Source: Rossellomorea sp. y25
Lineage (GTDB): Bacteria > Bacillota > Bacilli > Bacillales > Bacillaceae_B
Assembly (NCBI RefSeq): GCF_038049935.1
Contig: NZ_CP145886.1
Location: forward strand, 2,178,501 to 2,242,500
Length of the DNA: 64,000 bases
Reading direction: 5' to 3'
Each line of letters begins with the position of its first letter. Position 1 is the first letter of the stretch. The notes below the pieces were generated by a model. It was not told the DNA's origin and made no database searches. It saw only the letters and a program-made list of their open reading frames with translations. The position numbers and the translations under genes are program-made. Positions 1-8,055 of this stretch are shown piece by piece.

Positions 1-1423
1 CTTCTTTGATAAGAGGGTCTTCTCCGAAGAAAGCATCATAATCTGCCGCATGTGGCCGTGCTGAAACAATTTCACTGCCTACTGCCAAATCGTATGTTCC
101 CCATGAAGGATGGAATAAAACGTGTTCACCCAAAGTCACCATACATTCATCAATTGATATGAGAACAAGATGATGATGGTGAAAGACGAGATTCGTCACA
201 TGTCCAGAGACTTCAATTCCACCATCAAATGTGATTTGCATTATTTTATTCATCTCAATGCCAAGCTTCCTTAAAACCGCTTCGGTCTGATTCTCAAGAA
301 TGGTACCATCCTGAAGGATACCAATAGGTGCACCGAAGCCATCAGCATGATGATCTGTCCCGTGATGATCCAGTTGCTCGTTTTGGATGGAAAGTGAAGT
401 AGGTCCTGCGGTTTTGACGTAGATAGCTTCACCATGCTCATTTTTTATGACTTCTTTGAAGATACCGGTGACTTGTAATCCTGAATTGTATTCGATATGA
501 GCAAGTTGATTAGAATGAATCGCTTTCTCTATAGCTTCTGTTCCACCTTTACGGAAAGCCATGGTCTCTCCGAATTTCTCGACTTCTTCAATGAGTTGTT
601 CGAAACTTTCACAAACAAATAATTGAGTTTGCATGGAGGTAACATCATAGCTAGTATGGATGGCATCTTCGATGGTGAATGGCCTTTTGATCACTTCACT
701 TGATAAACAGTGCTTGCTTTCTCCAACCGATGAAAGCAGTCCTGCACCGAAGATCTTCGGTTGATGAAAATTACCAATTAAACCGAATTCCACTGTCCAC
801 CAAAAGATTCGTGAAATTTGTTCTGCTTCAGATAGACCGGAAACGGCCTCTTGCTTTTTAATTAACATCTGCTTTGCTTCTTCAATTTCTTTCTCAGTGG
901 AGCTTGGATCCTCCATTACAATGGATAAATGCCTGGTTGCTTCAAATGCTTCGTGTTCTTCTTCAGAGGCAAAAGCGTTTGCTCCTATATTGCCGATTAT
1001 CTTTACAAATCGGGAATAGGTTTCATCAAACAGAATGGGAGCGTGTCCGGCTGCTTCATGCAATATATCAGGAGCAGGGGTGTATTCGATATTCGATTTT
1101 TGACGAATATCTGTAGCTATCGGAAGAATACCGTGAGCTTGGAAATCAAAGAACGCTGTGCCAGGGATCAAACCGTCTACAATTGCAGCCCCCCAGCCAA
1201 TTTTCCCTAAGTGCCTGTTCATATCACTTACCTTAGGAATTTCGTCTATGTTAATACCGGAGGCTTTTAATCCTTCAGTGAAAGCTTCATGTGCGGTATC
1301 TTCAAGAAAGTGATGATTCTGTCTCATCACATAACGCCACACGGCGTGATCGATAGGAGTGTATGAATGATAATGCTGTTCAGCTACAAATTGGCGTAAA
1401 TGACTTGGAATGGTTTGGTTCAT
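1..1423 (-). CDS. phhA: Aromatic amino acid (phenylalanine 4-) hydroxylase, C-terminus cut by window edge
   Basis: Predicted cytoplasmic, pterin- and iron-dependent enzyme that turns phenylalanine into tyrosine. The first 474 codons are in the window. The catalytic domain is in the N-terminal half: PDILHEAAGH gives the two iron ligands His122 and His127, and WWTVEFGLI gives the third, Glu212, the 2-His-1-Glu set of the biopterin-dependent hydroxylase family. From about residue 290 there is a further domain with no motif I recognise; bacterial enzymes of the short type end near 300 residues, so this belongs to the long form found in Bacillus. ATG at 1423 is preceded by AAGGAG. The gene is transcribed alone behind a tyrosine T-box leader, which fits: low tyrosine would switch on its own synthesis from phenylalanine. 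Confidence 0.88.
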   Translation of the reverse strand, partial: MNQTIPSHLRQFVAEQHYHSYTPIDHAVWRYVMRQNHHFLEDTAHEAFTEGLKASGINIDEIPKVSDMNRHLGKIGWGAAIVDGLIPGTAFFDFQAHGILPIATDIRQKSNIEYTPAPDILHEAAGHAPILFDETYSRFVKIIGNIGANAFASEEEHEAFEATRHLSIVMEDPSSTEKEIEEAKQMLIKKQEAVSGLSEAEQISRIFWWTVEFGLIGNFHQPKIFGAGLLSSVGESKHCLSSEVIKRPFTIEDAIHTSYDVTSMQTQLFVCESFEQLIEEVEKFGETMAFRKGGTEAIEKAIHSNQLAHIEYNSGLQVTGIFKEVIKNEHGEAIYVKTAGPTSLSIQNEQLDHHGTDHHADGFGAPIGILQDGTILENQTEAVLRKLGIEMNKIMQITFDGGIEVSGHVTNLVFHHHHLVLISIDECMVTLGEHVLFHPSWGTYDLAVGSEIVSARPHAADYDAFFGEDPLIKE

Positions 1424-1458
1424 ATTAAATTCTCCTTATTTCAAGATGTTATTTAGCG

Positions 1459-1471
1459 CTTAAACGCTTTT
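1459..1471 (-). promoter_or_regulatory. Second copy of a 13-bp operator-like motif, between T-box terminator and phhA start
   Basis: On the minus strand this reads AAAAGCGTTTAAG, identical to 13 bases inside the promoter spacer at 1756-1768. It continues into CGCT, giving an imperfect palindrome AGCGTTTAAGCGCT. Two copies of a palindromic motif, one between -35 and -10 and one just before the ribosome binding site, suggest a DNA-binding regulator acting on phhA in addition to the T-box. The regulator is unknown. Confidence 0.45.
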
Positions 1472-1495
1472 ATGCGCGAAAGTGGATACATACAA

Positions 1496-1750
1496 AAAAT
1501 CCCTGCTGAATAAATCAGCAGGGACGAAAAAGATCGCGGTACCACCCTTGTTGTAAGCAAATTGCCTACCACTCGAATTGATAACGGACAATAACCGTCT
1601 TGTTCCACTACAGAACAAGAAGCTCAAGAAACGTAATTCATGATTTTCCTATGTACTAGTTCCCAGCACCACTAGCTCTCTATAACAGGGAGGAGATCAC
1701 TACTTCAAATCCATCACAGCTCTTCACAAATATGTATGATCAAGATGCTT
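1496..1750 (-). ncRNA. Tyrosine T-box leader of phhA
   Basis: The antiterminator signature AAGGGTGGTACCGCG lies at 1549-1535 (minus strand). It is followed by a terminator hairpin whose arms are TCCCTGCTGA and TCAGCAGGGA with a run of T at 1500-1496. In Stem I the specifier loop reads GAA-T-TAC, with TAC at 1635-1633; the tyrS leader near 38991 has the same GAATTAC context, and both have AGTAGTGA on the opposite side of the loop. TAC is a tyrosine codon, so uncharged tRNA-Tyr is the expected ligand. The specifier was assigned by alignment by eye of the two leaders, not by folding. Confidence 0.85.
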
Positions 1751-1753
1751 TAT

Positions 1754-1783
1754 ATCTTAAACGCTTTTAAGCGTTAAAGTCAA
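1754..1783 (-). promoter_or_regulatory. phhA promoter with a palindromic operator filling the spacer
   Basis: Minus-strand -35 TTGACT (1783-1778) and -10 TAAGAT (1759-1754) are 18 bp apart. The spacer holds AACGCTTAAAAGCGTT (1775-1760), 7-bp arms AACGCTT/AAGCGTT around AA. A protein bound there would block RNA polymerase, so a repressor site is likely. Confidence 0.55.
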
Positions 1784-1849
1784 GCGGCATTTTTAAGGAG
1801 TATAAATAATATAACTCAAGTGGCCTTGAATCAATAATGCCAGATAGAT

Positions 1850-1877
1850 AAAAACGCCAGGAAATACTGGCGTTTTT
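1850..1877. terminator. Bidirectional terminator
   Basis: AAAAACGCCAG and CTGGCGTTTTT form a stem with A/T tracts on both sides, placed just after the stop of the minus-strand gene at 1881. Confidence 0.8.
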
Positions 1878-1880
1878 AAT

Positions 1881-2105
1881 TTATAGAATTTGCGTTTTTT
1901 CCTTCGGGTCCTGAAGTTTCATTTGTTCTAATTCGAGTCTCATTTTCTGCGTTTCAATCACAAAATTTTCGTGTTTCAGTTTTTCCAGTTCGAGTTGGTC
2001 TTCTATCATTTTTTGTTTTAGCTTGGATTGTTTTTGGAAATGATCCGTTATGATTCCGAGGATGGGTATTGAAAAGATCATGATAACAGCAATGGTTCCA
2101 GTCAT
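1881..2105 (-). CDS. Small membrane protein with coiled coil, unknown function
   Basis: A 74-residue protein: one hydrophobic segment at about residues 3-20 (TGTIAVIMIFSIPILGIIT), then a charged helix from 25 to 65 rich in Gln, Lys, Glu and Leu with heptad-like spacing, which would be a cytoplasmic coiled coil. A good AGGAGG-like site (aaaaggagg) precedes ATG, and a terminator follows directly. I do not recognise a named family; one-helix proteins of this shape occur next to regulatory genes in Bacillus, but no role can be given. It stands alone, with a divergent pseudogene upstream. Confidence 0.6.
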   Translation of the reverse strand: MTGTIAVIMIFSIPILGIITDHFQKQSKLKQKMIEDQLELEKLKHENFVIETQKMRLELEQMKLQDPKEKTQIL

Positions 2106-2276
2106 GACAATCCTCCTTTTTCTCCTAATCGTTTTCGTTACTTAATAGTTAAATTATAACAAAACACGAGGTGGATTAGTATATAGTGTGGTAATGTTAA
2201 GATAGAATCTTTATACAAGAATATACGAATATAAACCTGAAAGAGTTTCATCATTTTATATAAAAGAAGGATTAGA

Positions 2277-2813
2277 GTGAGACATTTTCCTGATTTGGAA
2301 ACAAGCCGTTTATCTTTAAATGAACTTCACTTAAAAGATGCACCTTTTATCTTGGATTTGTATTCTAATGAAACGTATGTAAGTATCCCTATGACGAGGA
2401 GTTGTTTTATAGAGCAACCAAGAACTATATAGAGTGGAATACATATGATGATGAAAACAAAAACCATAATCGCTGGGGGATCATAAGAAAAGTGGATGGA
2501 GGTTATAGTGGGAACCGTGGGATTTCATTTATGGGATCACTATAATCATATTGCTGAAATCGGGTACGATTTGGCTGAGGAATTTCTGGGGGGCAGGGTA
2601 TATGAGTAAAGCCGTTGGAAAATGTTTAAAACATGGCTTTCTTTACGACTTAATCGAATTCACGCTTATGGAGCACCGAAAAATCATTCCTCCATCGGTT
2701 TACTTGAGAAGCTCAGATTTGAAAAATAGGGAATATTCAGGGAAAAGCATTATTTCATGGGAGAGTACTACGATCTTTACTGTTACTGGTTGTTAAAGAG
2801 AGAATTGAAATAA
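2277..2813 (+). pseudogene. GNAT (RimJ/RimL-like) acetyltransferase, broken by frameshifts
   Basis: Starting at GTG 2277, the frame gives a typical acetyltransferase N-terminus (RHFPDLETSRLSLNELHLKD), then runs into a stop near 2432 after a frame change around 2395. Another frame resumes with GTVGFHLWDHYNHIAEIGYDL (about 2513-2575). The conserved W-GAGYMSKAVGK segment follows only after a further shift at the G-run near 2589. The last stretch ends YYDLYWLLKREL at TAA 2811-2813. At least two, probably three, indels are needed to restore a protein of about 175 residues, so this is a dead gene. A sequencing error could explain one shift but hardly all. Confidence 0.75.
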
Positions 2814-3290
2814 TTATAAATCCCATTTCTTCTGAACGAATGTAAGCATAGACTCACGGTATCTTCTAACGATGGAATTCATGACCAAATAGGTAAAGGT
2901 ACCAAATAAAGGAATATTAATGAACATCCCAATAAAGAACGCCTTCCCAATTTGCAGACCATAGCCTACTGCTTCACTTGCGGAGTCAACAGTTTCAACA
3001 GAAGGAACGACTACATTAATAGGGTAGAATAGATGGCCTACAAGAAAATTCAGATAGAAAAATAAAGGGAACGCCCAAATCAAGGAGACTCCACCTACTA
3101 ATCCAGCGAATGGATTTCCTTTAAAAATCTTTGCACACGCCGTTGATATGACTGGACCTATACCAAAGGAAGGAACAAAATTCACTAATAAACCGACCGT
3201 GAATCCTAATGCAATACTGTGAGCATTATCTTTTAGACGTAAAAGTTTTAAAGTAAGGCATTTGAATTCTCTAAGCTTTTTTCTAATCAT
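2814..3290 (-). CDS. DUF2062 membrane protein
   Basis: The 158-residue product has the DUF2062 pattern: a short basic N-terminus followed by HSIALGFTVGLLVNFVPSFGIGP, a Gly/Pro-rich re-entrant-looking segment, and two further hydrophobic segments (around 75-100 and 125-148). DUF2062 proteins are integral membrane proteins of unknown function, sometimes linked to glycosyltransferases and cell-envelope genes. The stop codon directly abuts the stop of the convergent pseudogene. It is monocistronic, divergent from pssA. Confidence 0.75.
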   Translation of the reverse strand: MIRKKLREFKCLTLKLLRLKDNAHSIALGFTVGLLVNFVPSFGIGPVISTACAKIFKGNPFAGLVGGVSLIWAFPLFFYLNFLVGHLFYPINVVVPSVETVDSASEAVGYGLQIGKAFFIGMFINIPLFGTFTYLVMNSIVRRYRESMLTFVQKKWDL

Positions 3291-3434
3291 GAAATCATCA
3301 CCAGTAATCGTTTACTTTGTTACTCATTTTATAGTATGGCTTAATTAGCAAGATTGTAAATGGAAAAAAGTACTTTTATAAAAAGTTTTAATCAATTTTT
3401 TAAGACAATCCTTTATGATTTTGAGGAACATGAT

Positions 3435-3473
3435 ATGCTAGTAGTAACAGAATTTTTGGCAGAGCGAGGATAA
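3435..3473 (+). other. Possible 12-codon upstream ORF before pssA
   Basis: ATG at 3435 is preceded by TTGAGGAAC (a plausible ribosome binding site) and encodes a 12-residue peptide that stops 3 bases before the pssA ATG. The pssA ribosome binding site (GCGAGGA) lies inside it, so translation of the two would be coupled. It may be chance. Confidence 0.25.
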
Positions 3474-3476
3474 AAG

Positions 3477-4151
3477 ATGAAACTAACGAAAAAAATACCC
3501 AATATGGTCACGTTGGGAAATCTGTATTGCGGTTTCTTATCAATTGGGTTTGCCGCAAGCGGACAATTTAAAAACGCAGCAATACTAATTATCATTGGCA
3601 TGATGCTAGATAGTATGGACGGCAGATTGGCGAGAATGCTGCAAGCTGATAGTGTACTAGGAAAGGAATTAGATTCATTAGCTGATATTGTCACGTTTGG
3701 AGTCGCACCTTCCTTTCTTGTGTATTATACATATTTCTTTCAATTTGGATTATTAGGGTTTATCGTAGCAGGGTTATTTCCATTATTCGGTGCTTATCGA
3801 CTGGCGAGATTTAATACCAGTCCGCCGAAATCTTCTCTTCATTATTTCGTAGGTGTCCCGATTACGGCAGCAGGTGGAATCCTTGCGATTCTCACCCTTT
3901 TTGGAAACTTTATTCCAAATATCGTGACAACGGTCATTTTCACAGCAATGTGTTTTCTCATGGTGAGCCGTATACGAATCCCCAGTCTCAAGGAAGTGCC
4001 TTTACCTAAATACGGAACAATCGTGACGCTCTTCATTGGAGCATTACTATTCGTCATTTACAAAGGGACTTATGAGGAGTTTCCCTATTTGATTTACATC
4101 GCCACACCACTGTATATCGCATATCTGACGTATCGATTTATTAAGAGATAA
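3477..4151 (+). CDS. pssA: CDP-diacylglycerol--serine O-phosphatidyltransferase
   Basis: Membrane enzyme that joins serine to CDP-diacylglycerol to make phosphatidylserine, the precursor of phosphatidylethanolamine. The CDP-alcohol phosphotransferase signature is complete at about residues 48-71: DGRLAR, eight residues, G, three, D, three, D (DGRLARMLQADSVLGKELD then SLAD). The 224 residues contain six or so hydrophobic segments, normal for the small Bacillus-type PssA. ATG 3477 follows GCGAGGATAAAAG. In B. subtilis pssA is followed by ybfM and psd; here a strong terminator comes straight after, so psd is not linked. Confidence in family is high, and serine as substrate is inferred from similarity to Bacillus PssA. 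Confidence 0.88.
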   Translation: MKLTKKIPNMVTLGNLYCGFLSIGFAASGQFKNAAILIIIGMMLDSMDGRLARMLQADSVLGKELDSLADIVTFGVAPSFLVYYTYFFQFGLLGFIVAGLFPLFGAYRLARFNTSPPKSSLHYFVGVPITAAGGILAILTLFGNFIPNIVTTVIFTAMCFLMVSRIRIPSLKEVPLPKYGTIVTLFIGALLFVIYKGTYEEFPYLIYIATPLYIAYLTYRFIKR

Positions 4152-4191
4152 AAAAATGATCCAGGCATTCATTGCCTGGATCATTTTTTAT
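4151..4191. terminator. Bidirectional terminator between pssA and chrA
   Basis: Stem AATGATCCAGGCA / TGCCTGGATCATT with A-run on one side and T-run on the other; serves both convergent genes. Confidence 0.88.
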
Positions 4192-4240
4192 TTACCACTG
4201 TGCAAAACCGTTTCCTTAAAACCATAATATCAAAATGCTA

Positions 4241-4252
4241 GGACCAGGTCCC
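4241..4252. repeat. Short palindromic GGGACC element
   Basis: GGACCAGGTCCC lies between pssA and chrA. It resembles the dispersed GGGACGGACCTC motifs at 15365, 19135 and 30614; see findings. Confidence 0.3.
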
Positions 4253-4273
4253 TTACAAAATCAACTTAATGAA

Positions 4274-5458
4274 TTATATAAAACCCATAACGAGTCCACC
4301 CACTGCTCCTGTCACCACGACGATCCAAGGTGGAAGTTTCCAAAAGACCAGCATGCTAAACAAAACCGCAGCAAAGGCAAAGTCTTGGGGAGCAAGAATG
4401 GAGGAAGTCCATATCGGATGGTAGAAGGCTGCAATCAGGATTCCAACAACAGCAGCGTTCACTCCCATAAGAGCTCCTTTTATCTTAGGATTCCTACGGA
4501 GAGAATCCCAGAATGGGAGAGTCCCTAAAATGAGTAGGAAAGCCGGTAGAAAAATAGCGAAAGTAGCAAGTATTCCGCCTTTCCATCCATTAATTACAGC
4601 ACCAATATAAGCTGCAAAGGTGAAGAGAGGACCTGGAACCGCCTGGGCTGCACCATACCCTGCCAAAAACGCTTCTTCCGTTAACCATCCGGTAGGAACA
4701 AACTCCCGTTCAAGCAGAGGCAAGACAACATGACCTCCACCAAAAACCAATGACCCGGAACGATAGAAGCTATCGAATAAAGCGATCCATTCAAGGGAGG
4801 TCAATTCCCTTAAGAACGGAAGAAGAAATAGTAATCCGAAGAATATAACTAAACAAATCACTGCGAATCTACGAGTAATCGGGAAGTCAATTCCGGCTTC
4901 TTCGTCGGGTTTATGTTGTTTAAAGAGTAAAAATCCAATGAAAGCTGAAAGAAGAATGACCCCGATTTGTGAAAACGCTGTCTGCCATAATAAAATAACC
5001 ACTAAAGTAAACAATGCAATCGCTTTTCGTTTTAAATCAGGCGTCAACTTTTTTGCCATTCCTAAAATAGCATGAGCAACGACTGCAACTGCGACAATCT
5101 TTAACCCGTGTATCCACCCGGCATCTGCCACATCCAATTCTCGAAGAATGATGGCGAATAGAATCAATGCAATGACAGAAGGGAGTGTAAAGCCTAAAAA
5201 TGAAACAATTCCTCCAAGCACTCCTGCCCGCATGATACCAATGCCCATTCCAACTTGAGAGCTAGCAGGACCCGGGAGAAATTGGCAAAGAGCGACCAGA
5301 TCTGCGTAACTTTTTTCATCCATCCATTTTCGTCTGCGAACATATTCTTCATGAAAGTATCCTAAGTGGGCAACCGGCCCACCAAATGAAGTAAGGCCCA
5401 GTCTTGTTGAAATAATCAGTATTTCAATCAGGGTCTTTAAACTTCTAGATGTTTTCAT
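4274..5458 (-). CDS. chrA: Chromate transporter (two-domain ChrA)
   Basis: A 394-residue membrane protein made of two homologous halves, the long form of the CHR family. The first half carries TRLGLTSFGGPVAHLGYFHEEYV and LCQFLPGPASSQVGMGIG; the second carries GSLVFGGGHVVLPLLEREFV and AAQAVPGPLFTFAAYIGA, the repeated FGGP/PGP signatures of ChrA. It exports chromate, with sulfate-like anions as possible alternatives. I take ATG 5458, 8 nt after AAGGTG, over the upstream codons that would overlap padR. It follows padR by 19 bases on the same strand, so the PadR-type repressor very probably controls it. Confidence 0.85.
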   Translation of the reverse strand: MKTSRSLKTLIEILIISTRLGLTSFGGPVAHLGYFHEEYVRRRKWMDEKSYADLVALCQFLPGPASSQVGMGIGIMRAGVLGGIVSFLGFTLPSVIALILFAIILRELDVADAGWIHGLKIVAVAVVAHAILGMAKKLTPDLKRKAIALFTLVVILLWQTAFSQIGVILLSAFIGFLLFKQHKPDEEAGIDFPITRRFAVICLVIFFGLLFLLPFLRELTSLEWIALFDSFYRSGSLVFGGGHVVLPLLEREFVPTGWLTEEAFLAGYGAAQAVPGPLFTFAAYIGAVINGWKGGILATFAIFLPAFLLILGTLPFWDSLRRNPKIKGALMGVNAAVVGILIAAFYHPIWTSSILAPQDFAFAAVLFSMLVFWKLPPWIVVVTGAVGGLVMGFI

Positions 5459-5477
5459 TATCATTTCACCTTCTTTG

Positions 5478-5786
5478 TTAGTCTTTAATTTCTTTAAATA
5501 GCTCATAAGCTTTATCTCGTGCTTCACTGAGTACTTTATTGCCTCTATCTGTAGTGGAATAATACTTCCTGATCTTTCCCTCCACGTTTTTCTCTTCTTT
5601 TGTTAGTAGTCCGTCAGTCTCCATTGAGTGAAGAATAGGGTACAGTGTACCGGAGCTTATGCTATATCCATGTTCTCTTAATTCTTCTAACATCCACGTC
5701 CCATAAATAGGCTCTTCTTTGGCATGATGGAGTATATGGATCTGGATAAACCCTAGAAAGAGTTTCCGTAATACTTTGTCTTCCAA
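5478..5786 (-). CDS. PadR-family transcriptional regulator
   Basis: A 102-residue winged-helix protein. PadR features: ILHHAKEEPIYGTWMLEELREHGYSISSGTLYPILHSMETDGLLTKEEK (residues about 17-66) covers helix 2, the recognition helix and the wing, followed by RKYYSTTDRGNKVL and a C-terminal dimerisation helix. It sits directly upstream of chrA in the same transcript. Members of this family repress their own operon and are released by a small effector; chromate or oxidative stress is a reasonable guess. A perfect inverted repeat in the promoter region (5820-5836) is the candidate operator. Confidence 0.85.
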   Translation of the reverse strand: MEDKVLRKLFLGFIQIHILHHAKEEPIYGTWMLEELREHGYSISSGTLYPILHSMETDGLLTKEEKNVEGKIRKYYSTTDRGNKVLSEARDKAYELFKEIKD

Positions 5787-5819
5787 GTAAACACCTCCTA
5801 CTATTCAAATCGAAATTCA

Positions 5820-5836
5820 ATATCGAAAGTCGATAT
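5820..5836. promoter_or_regulatory. Candidate PadR operator
   Basis: ATATCGA-AAG-TCGATAT, perfect 7-bp arms with 3-bp centre, about 35 bp upstream of the padR start. Its position is right for autorepression. Confidence 0.5.
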
Positions 5837-5933
5837 CAAAATTCTACACAAAGACTGTAACATAAAAAGCGTGCTGATTCAAAGGTTTGACGGCAAATTT
5901 ACAAACTCTTAACAAAAGGTATTTACGAATATA

Positions 5934-5962
5934 AAAAGCCATATCCGCAATGGATACAGCTA
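5934..5962 (-). terminator. Terminator of the DHODH-like fusion gene
   Basis: Minus strand: AGC-TATCC, loop ATTGC, GGATA-GCT then TTTTTAT, overlapping the stop codon region of the gene that starts at 7735. Confidence 0.65.
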
Positions 5963-7735
5963 ACGTTCACCAATATCTCTATCATGATAAAAAAATGAAT
6001 AGGTCTTGACTAAGCCAATCAAAAATAAGCCAATGGCAAAGTAGGCGGGCAGAAGATGGGTAAACGAGGTGTACCCGATAGCAAAATGAATATATATGCC
6101 CGAAATAAAGGCAGGAAGCCCCCCTATCAGAAGGGTCTGCCAAACCCACTTATTTCCTTGCTGAAAGCCCCAAAGTGAGAGAGTTAAGACTAGTAATCCC
6201 ACACTTAGTAAAGCACTGCCGAATCCCGCTCGATCATGTGCAATAACGGGAATGAGGTTCTGATTGAACTCATGAAGAATCTCCGGTGGCATACAGAGGT
6301 AAAGAAGATCCGTGGGAACAAAAACAGAAGTAACCCCAAAGTAAGAAATGACAAGACCACCAAGAACAAAAGAAAATCCAAGTACGACAAATGCAAGCTG
6401 ACCATACAGGGATTGCATCCATATATTATGATTTCTTCGATTTCGGGATGAGGGAGTTCCATTTATCCCCCTTGTATGAATCCAGCCATATACGTAAAAA
6501 GGTAGCAAAACGAACCAAAATAAAAGGTGAAGCCAGTCAAAATAGCCATACCCTATAAATAGGAAAATTCCCAGAAATCCTGTAATGGCAGCAATGTCTA
6601 TTGATCGTTTGGCCCATAGGAGACCTCTTTTAACACCATGGAAGGAGAGCTGCATATACACTATCCCTCCAGAAATCATTGTACCTGCTAACGTCATCCG
6701 ATCATGAGCCATAAATTTTACAATCCGGTCGTTGAATCCAGCAATCGATTCCCTCTTCATCCCCAAATAATGTTCATCATAGGGCAGAATCACTGAAGTT
6801 AAACTAAATAGGAAGGCTAAGAGTCCTCCTATAAAAATAAATAAACCAAAATACCAGTAAGATTTCCATCCCTTTTGAGGGGGGATCTGATCGTTCAAAT
6901 CATCCAGCAATGCTTCGTTAATGCGTTTGGTCAAGCCCGGACCTGAAAAGACATATCCATCTGAAAGAAGAAGGAGGCTTGCCCCTGCATCCAGTAGAGA
7001 TAGCGCCTGACCTGGTTCATGAACTCCACCTGAAGTGATGATTGAGAGAGTTGGGATTGCCTTTTTATACGTACGAATAGTTGAGAGGAGAGTCTTGAAT
7101 TCATCTTCTTCCACAACGATTCCTGAAATATCTTCAACGCTCAATTTATAGAGAAGATCTAAAGTTGGATTTGAGATGAAAATCGGTTTGTTACTTTGTA
7201 TTGTAGGGTGAATTTCATCACCTTCGACAATATAACCATCTGCCAATACATCTAATTGTTCCATCATAATGGTTATTTCTTGAGGTGTCCCCGACAAGCG
7301 TAAGATGAATGGCTGTCTTTTTCTAATCTTCCTTAATTTCTCTATAGTCTTCTTTAATCCAATGGATTCGGGGGGATCCGAAAACTGAATACGCTGCTCA
7401 TTATGATTCGTAATGGGATGGTACGATTCTGTTGGCTGTATCGTTACCGGACCAACCTCAATAAAGCCAAATCCCAAATGGGTAAATGCAGATGTACCGG
7501 TTAGTAACGGGTCAATTTTACCGGATAGACCAACAGGATTGGCAAACTCTATCCCATTAAATTGTATTTTAAGTTGAGGGGGGCACTCTTCTCGTCCCAA
7601 AAAATTGATAATGTGAGGACCAAGGGGGAGAGAAGCGATTGTACTCATTCCTCTATGTATAAACTCTCTCGACATATGAGCAGGGAGTTTGGATAAAACG
7701 GGTTTGAATATTCTGTGATAGGACCAATCAGGCAT
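5960..7735 (-). CDS. Dihydroorotate dehydrogenase-like domain fused to a duplicated membrane module
   Basis: A 591-residue fusion. Residues 1-280 follow class 2 (quinone-type) dihydroorotate dehydrogenase: FANPVGLSGKIDPL at 64-77, LGFGFIEVGPVTIQP at 87-101, and the FMN phosphate site SGGVHEPGQALSLLDAGASL at 235-254, GYVFSGPGL at 260-268. Key residues are changed: the usual AAGFDKN is SGKIDPL and no NxSSPNT segment with the catalytic serine is visible, so dehydrogenase activity is doubtful. Residues 292-580 hold about eight membrane helices in two copies: TSV-LP-D-YLGM (313-326) with FMAHDR (341-346), repeated as TSVFVPTDLLYLCM (469-482) with VIAHDR (497-502), each followed by a GY-F-HLL segment. 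A flavin protein coupled to a membrane electron or redox-sensing unit is possible. ATG 7735 follows CGAGGAATGTGTT. It is monocistronic. Confidence 0.75.
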   Translation of the reverse strand: MPDWSYHRIFKPVLSKLPAHMSREFIHRGMSTIASLPLGPHIINFLGREECPPQLKIQFNGIEFANPVGLSGKIDPLLTGTSAFTHLGFGFIEVGPVTIQPTESYHPITNHNEQRIQFSDPPESIGLKKTIEKLRKIRKRQPFILRLSGTPQEITIMMEQLDVLADGYIVEGDEIHPTIQSNKPIFISNPTLDLLYKLSVEDISGIVVEEDEFKTLLSTIRTYKKAIPTLSIITSGGVHEPGQALSLLDAGASLLLLSDGYVFSGPGLTKRINEALLDDLNDQIPPQKGWKSYWYFGLFIFIGGLLAFLFSLTSVILPYDEHYLGMKRESIAGFNDRIVKFMAHDRMTLAGTMISGGIVYMQLSFHGVKRGLLWAKRSIDIAAITGFLGIFLFIGYGYFDWLHLLFWFVLLPFYVYGWIHTRGINGTPSSRNRRNHNIWMQSLYGQLAFVVLGFSFVLGGLVISYFGVTSVFVPTDLLYLCMPPEILHEFNQNLIPVIAHDRAGFGSALLSVGLLVLTLSLWGFQQGNKWVWQTLLIGGLPAFISGIYIHFAIGYTSFTHLLPAYFAIGLFLIGLVKTYSFFYHDRDIGER

Positions 7736-8055
7736 AACACATTCCTCGCAATTTATTGTAATACCATCATTTTAACAGGGATTTTCATAGAGTGGGGGGG
7801 ATTTAGAGAAGAAGTTGGTTACGTGGACATACGAATTACTATTATGATTCAAATATTGGTGAAAGCTATTGGAAGGAAATAGCGTGATATAGAAATGACT
7901 AAGATTCAGGATCTTAATCATGATTGTTTATGTGAAAAAACAGACTCGTGAACATATTTTAGTTCTTTCTTCCCGAATTCTGTTACATCAGTTATATCTT
8001 CTAGATTCCGTCGATATACTTTACAGGTTTATTTCAATGGAAAAGGAGAGAGTGT
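7736..8055. other. Divergent intergenic region, 320 bp, no gene seen
   Basis: AT-rich spacer between the DHODH-like fusion and the lipase. It contains an imperfect repeat AAGATTCAGGATCTT near 7903 and the lipase ribosome binding site AAAAGGAGAG at 8040. No confident promoter, RNA or ORF. Confidence 0.4.

Noticed and set aside
874..1210. Two overlapping plus-strand ORFs of 80-93 codons
   Set aside because: Both are shadows of phhA, which carries the iron-ligand motifs on the opposite strand.
1756..1771. CcpA catabolite-response element in the phhA promoter
   Set aside because: Three mismatches to WTGNAANCGNWWNCAW at invariant positions; the palindrome has a different centre.
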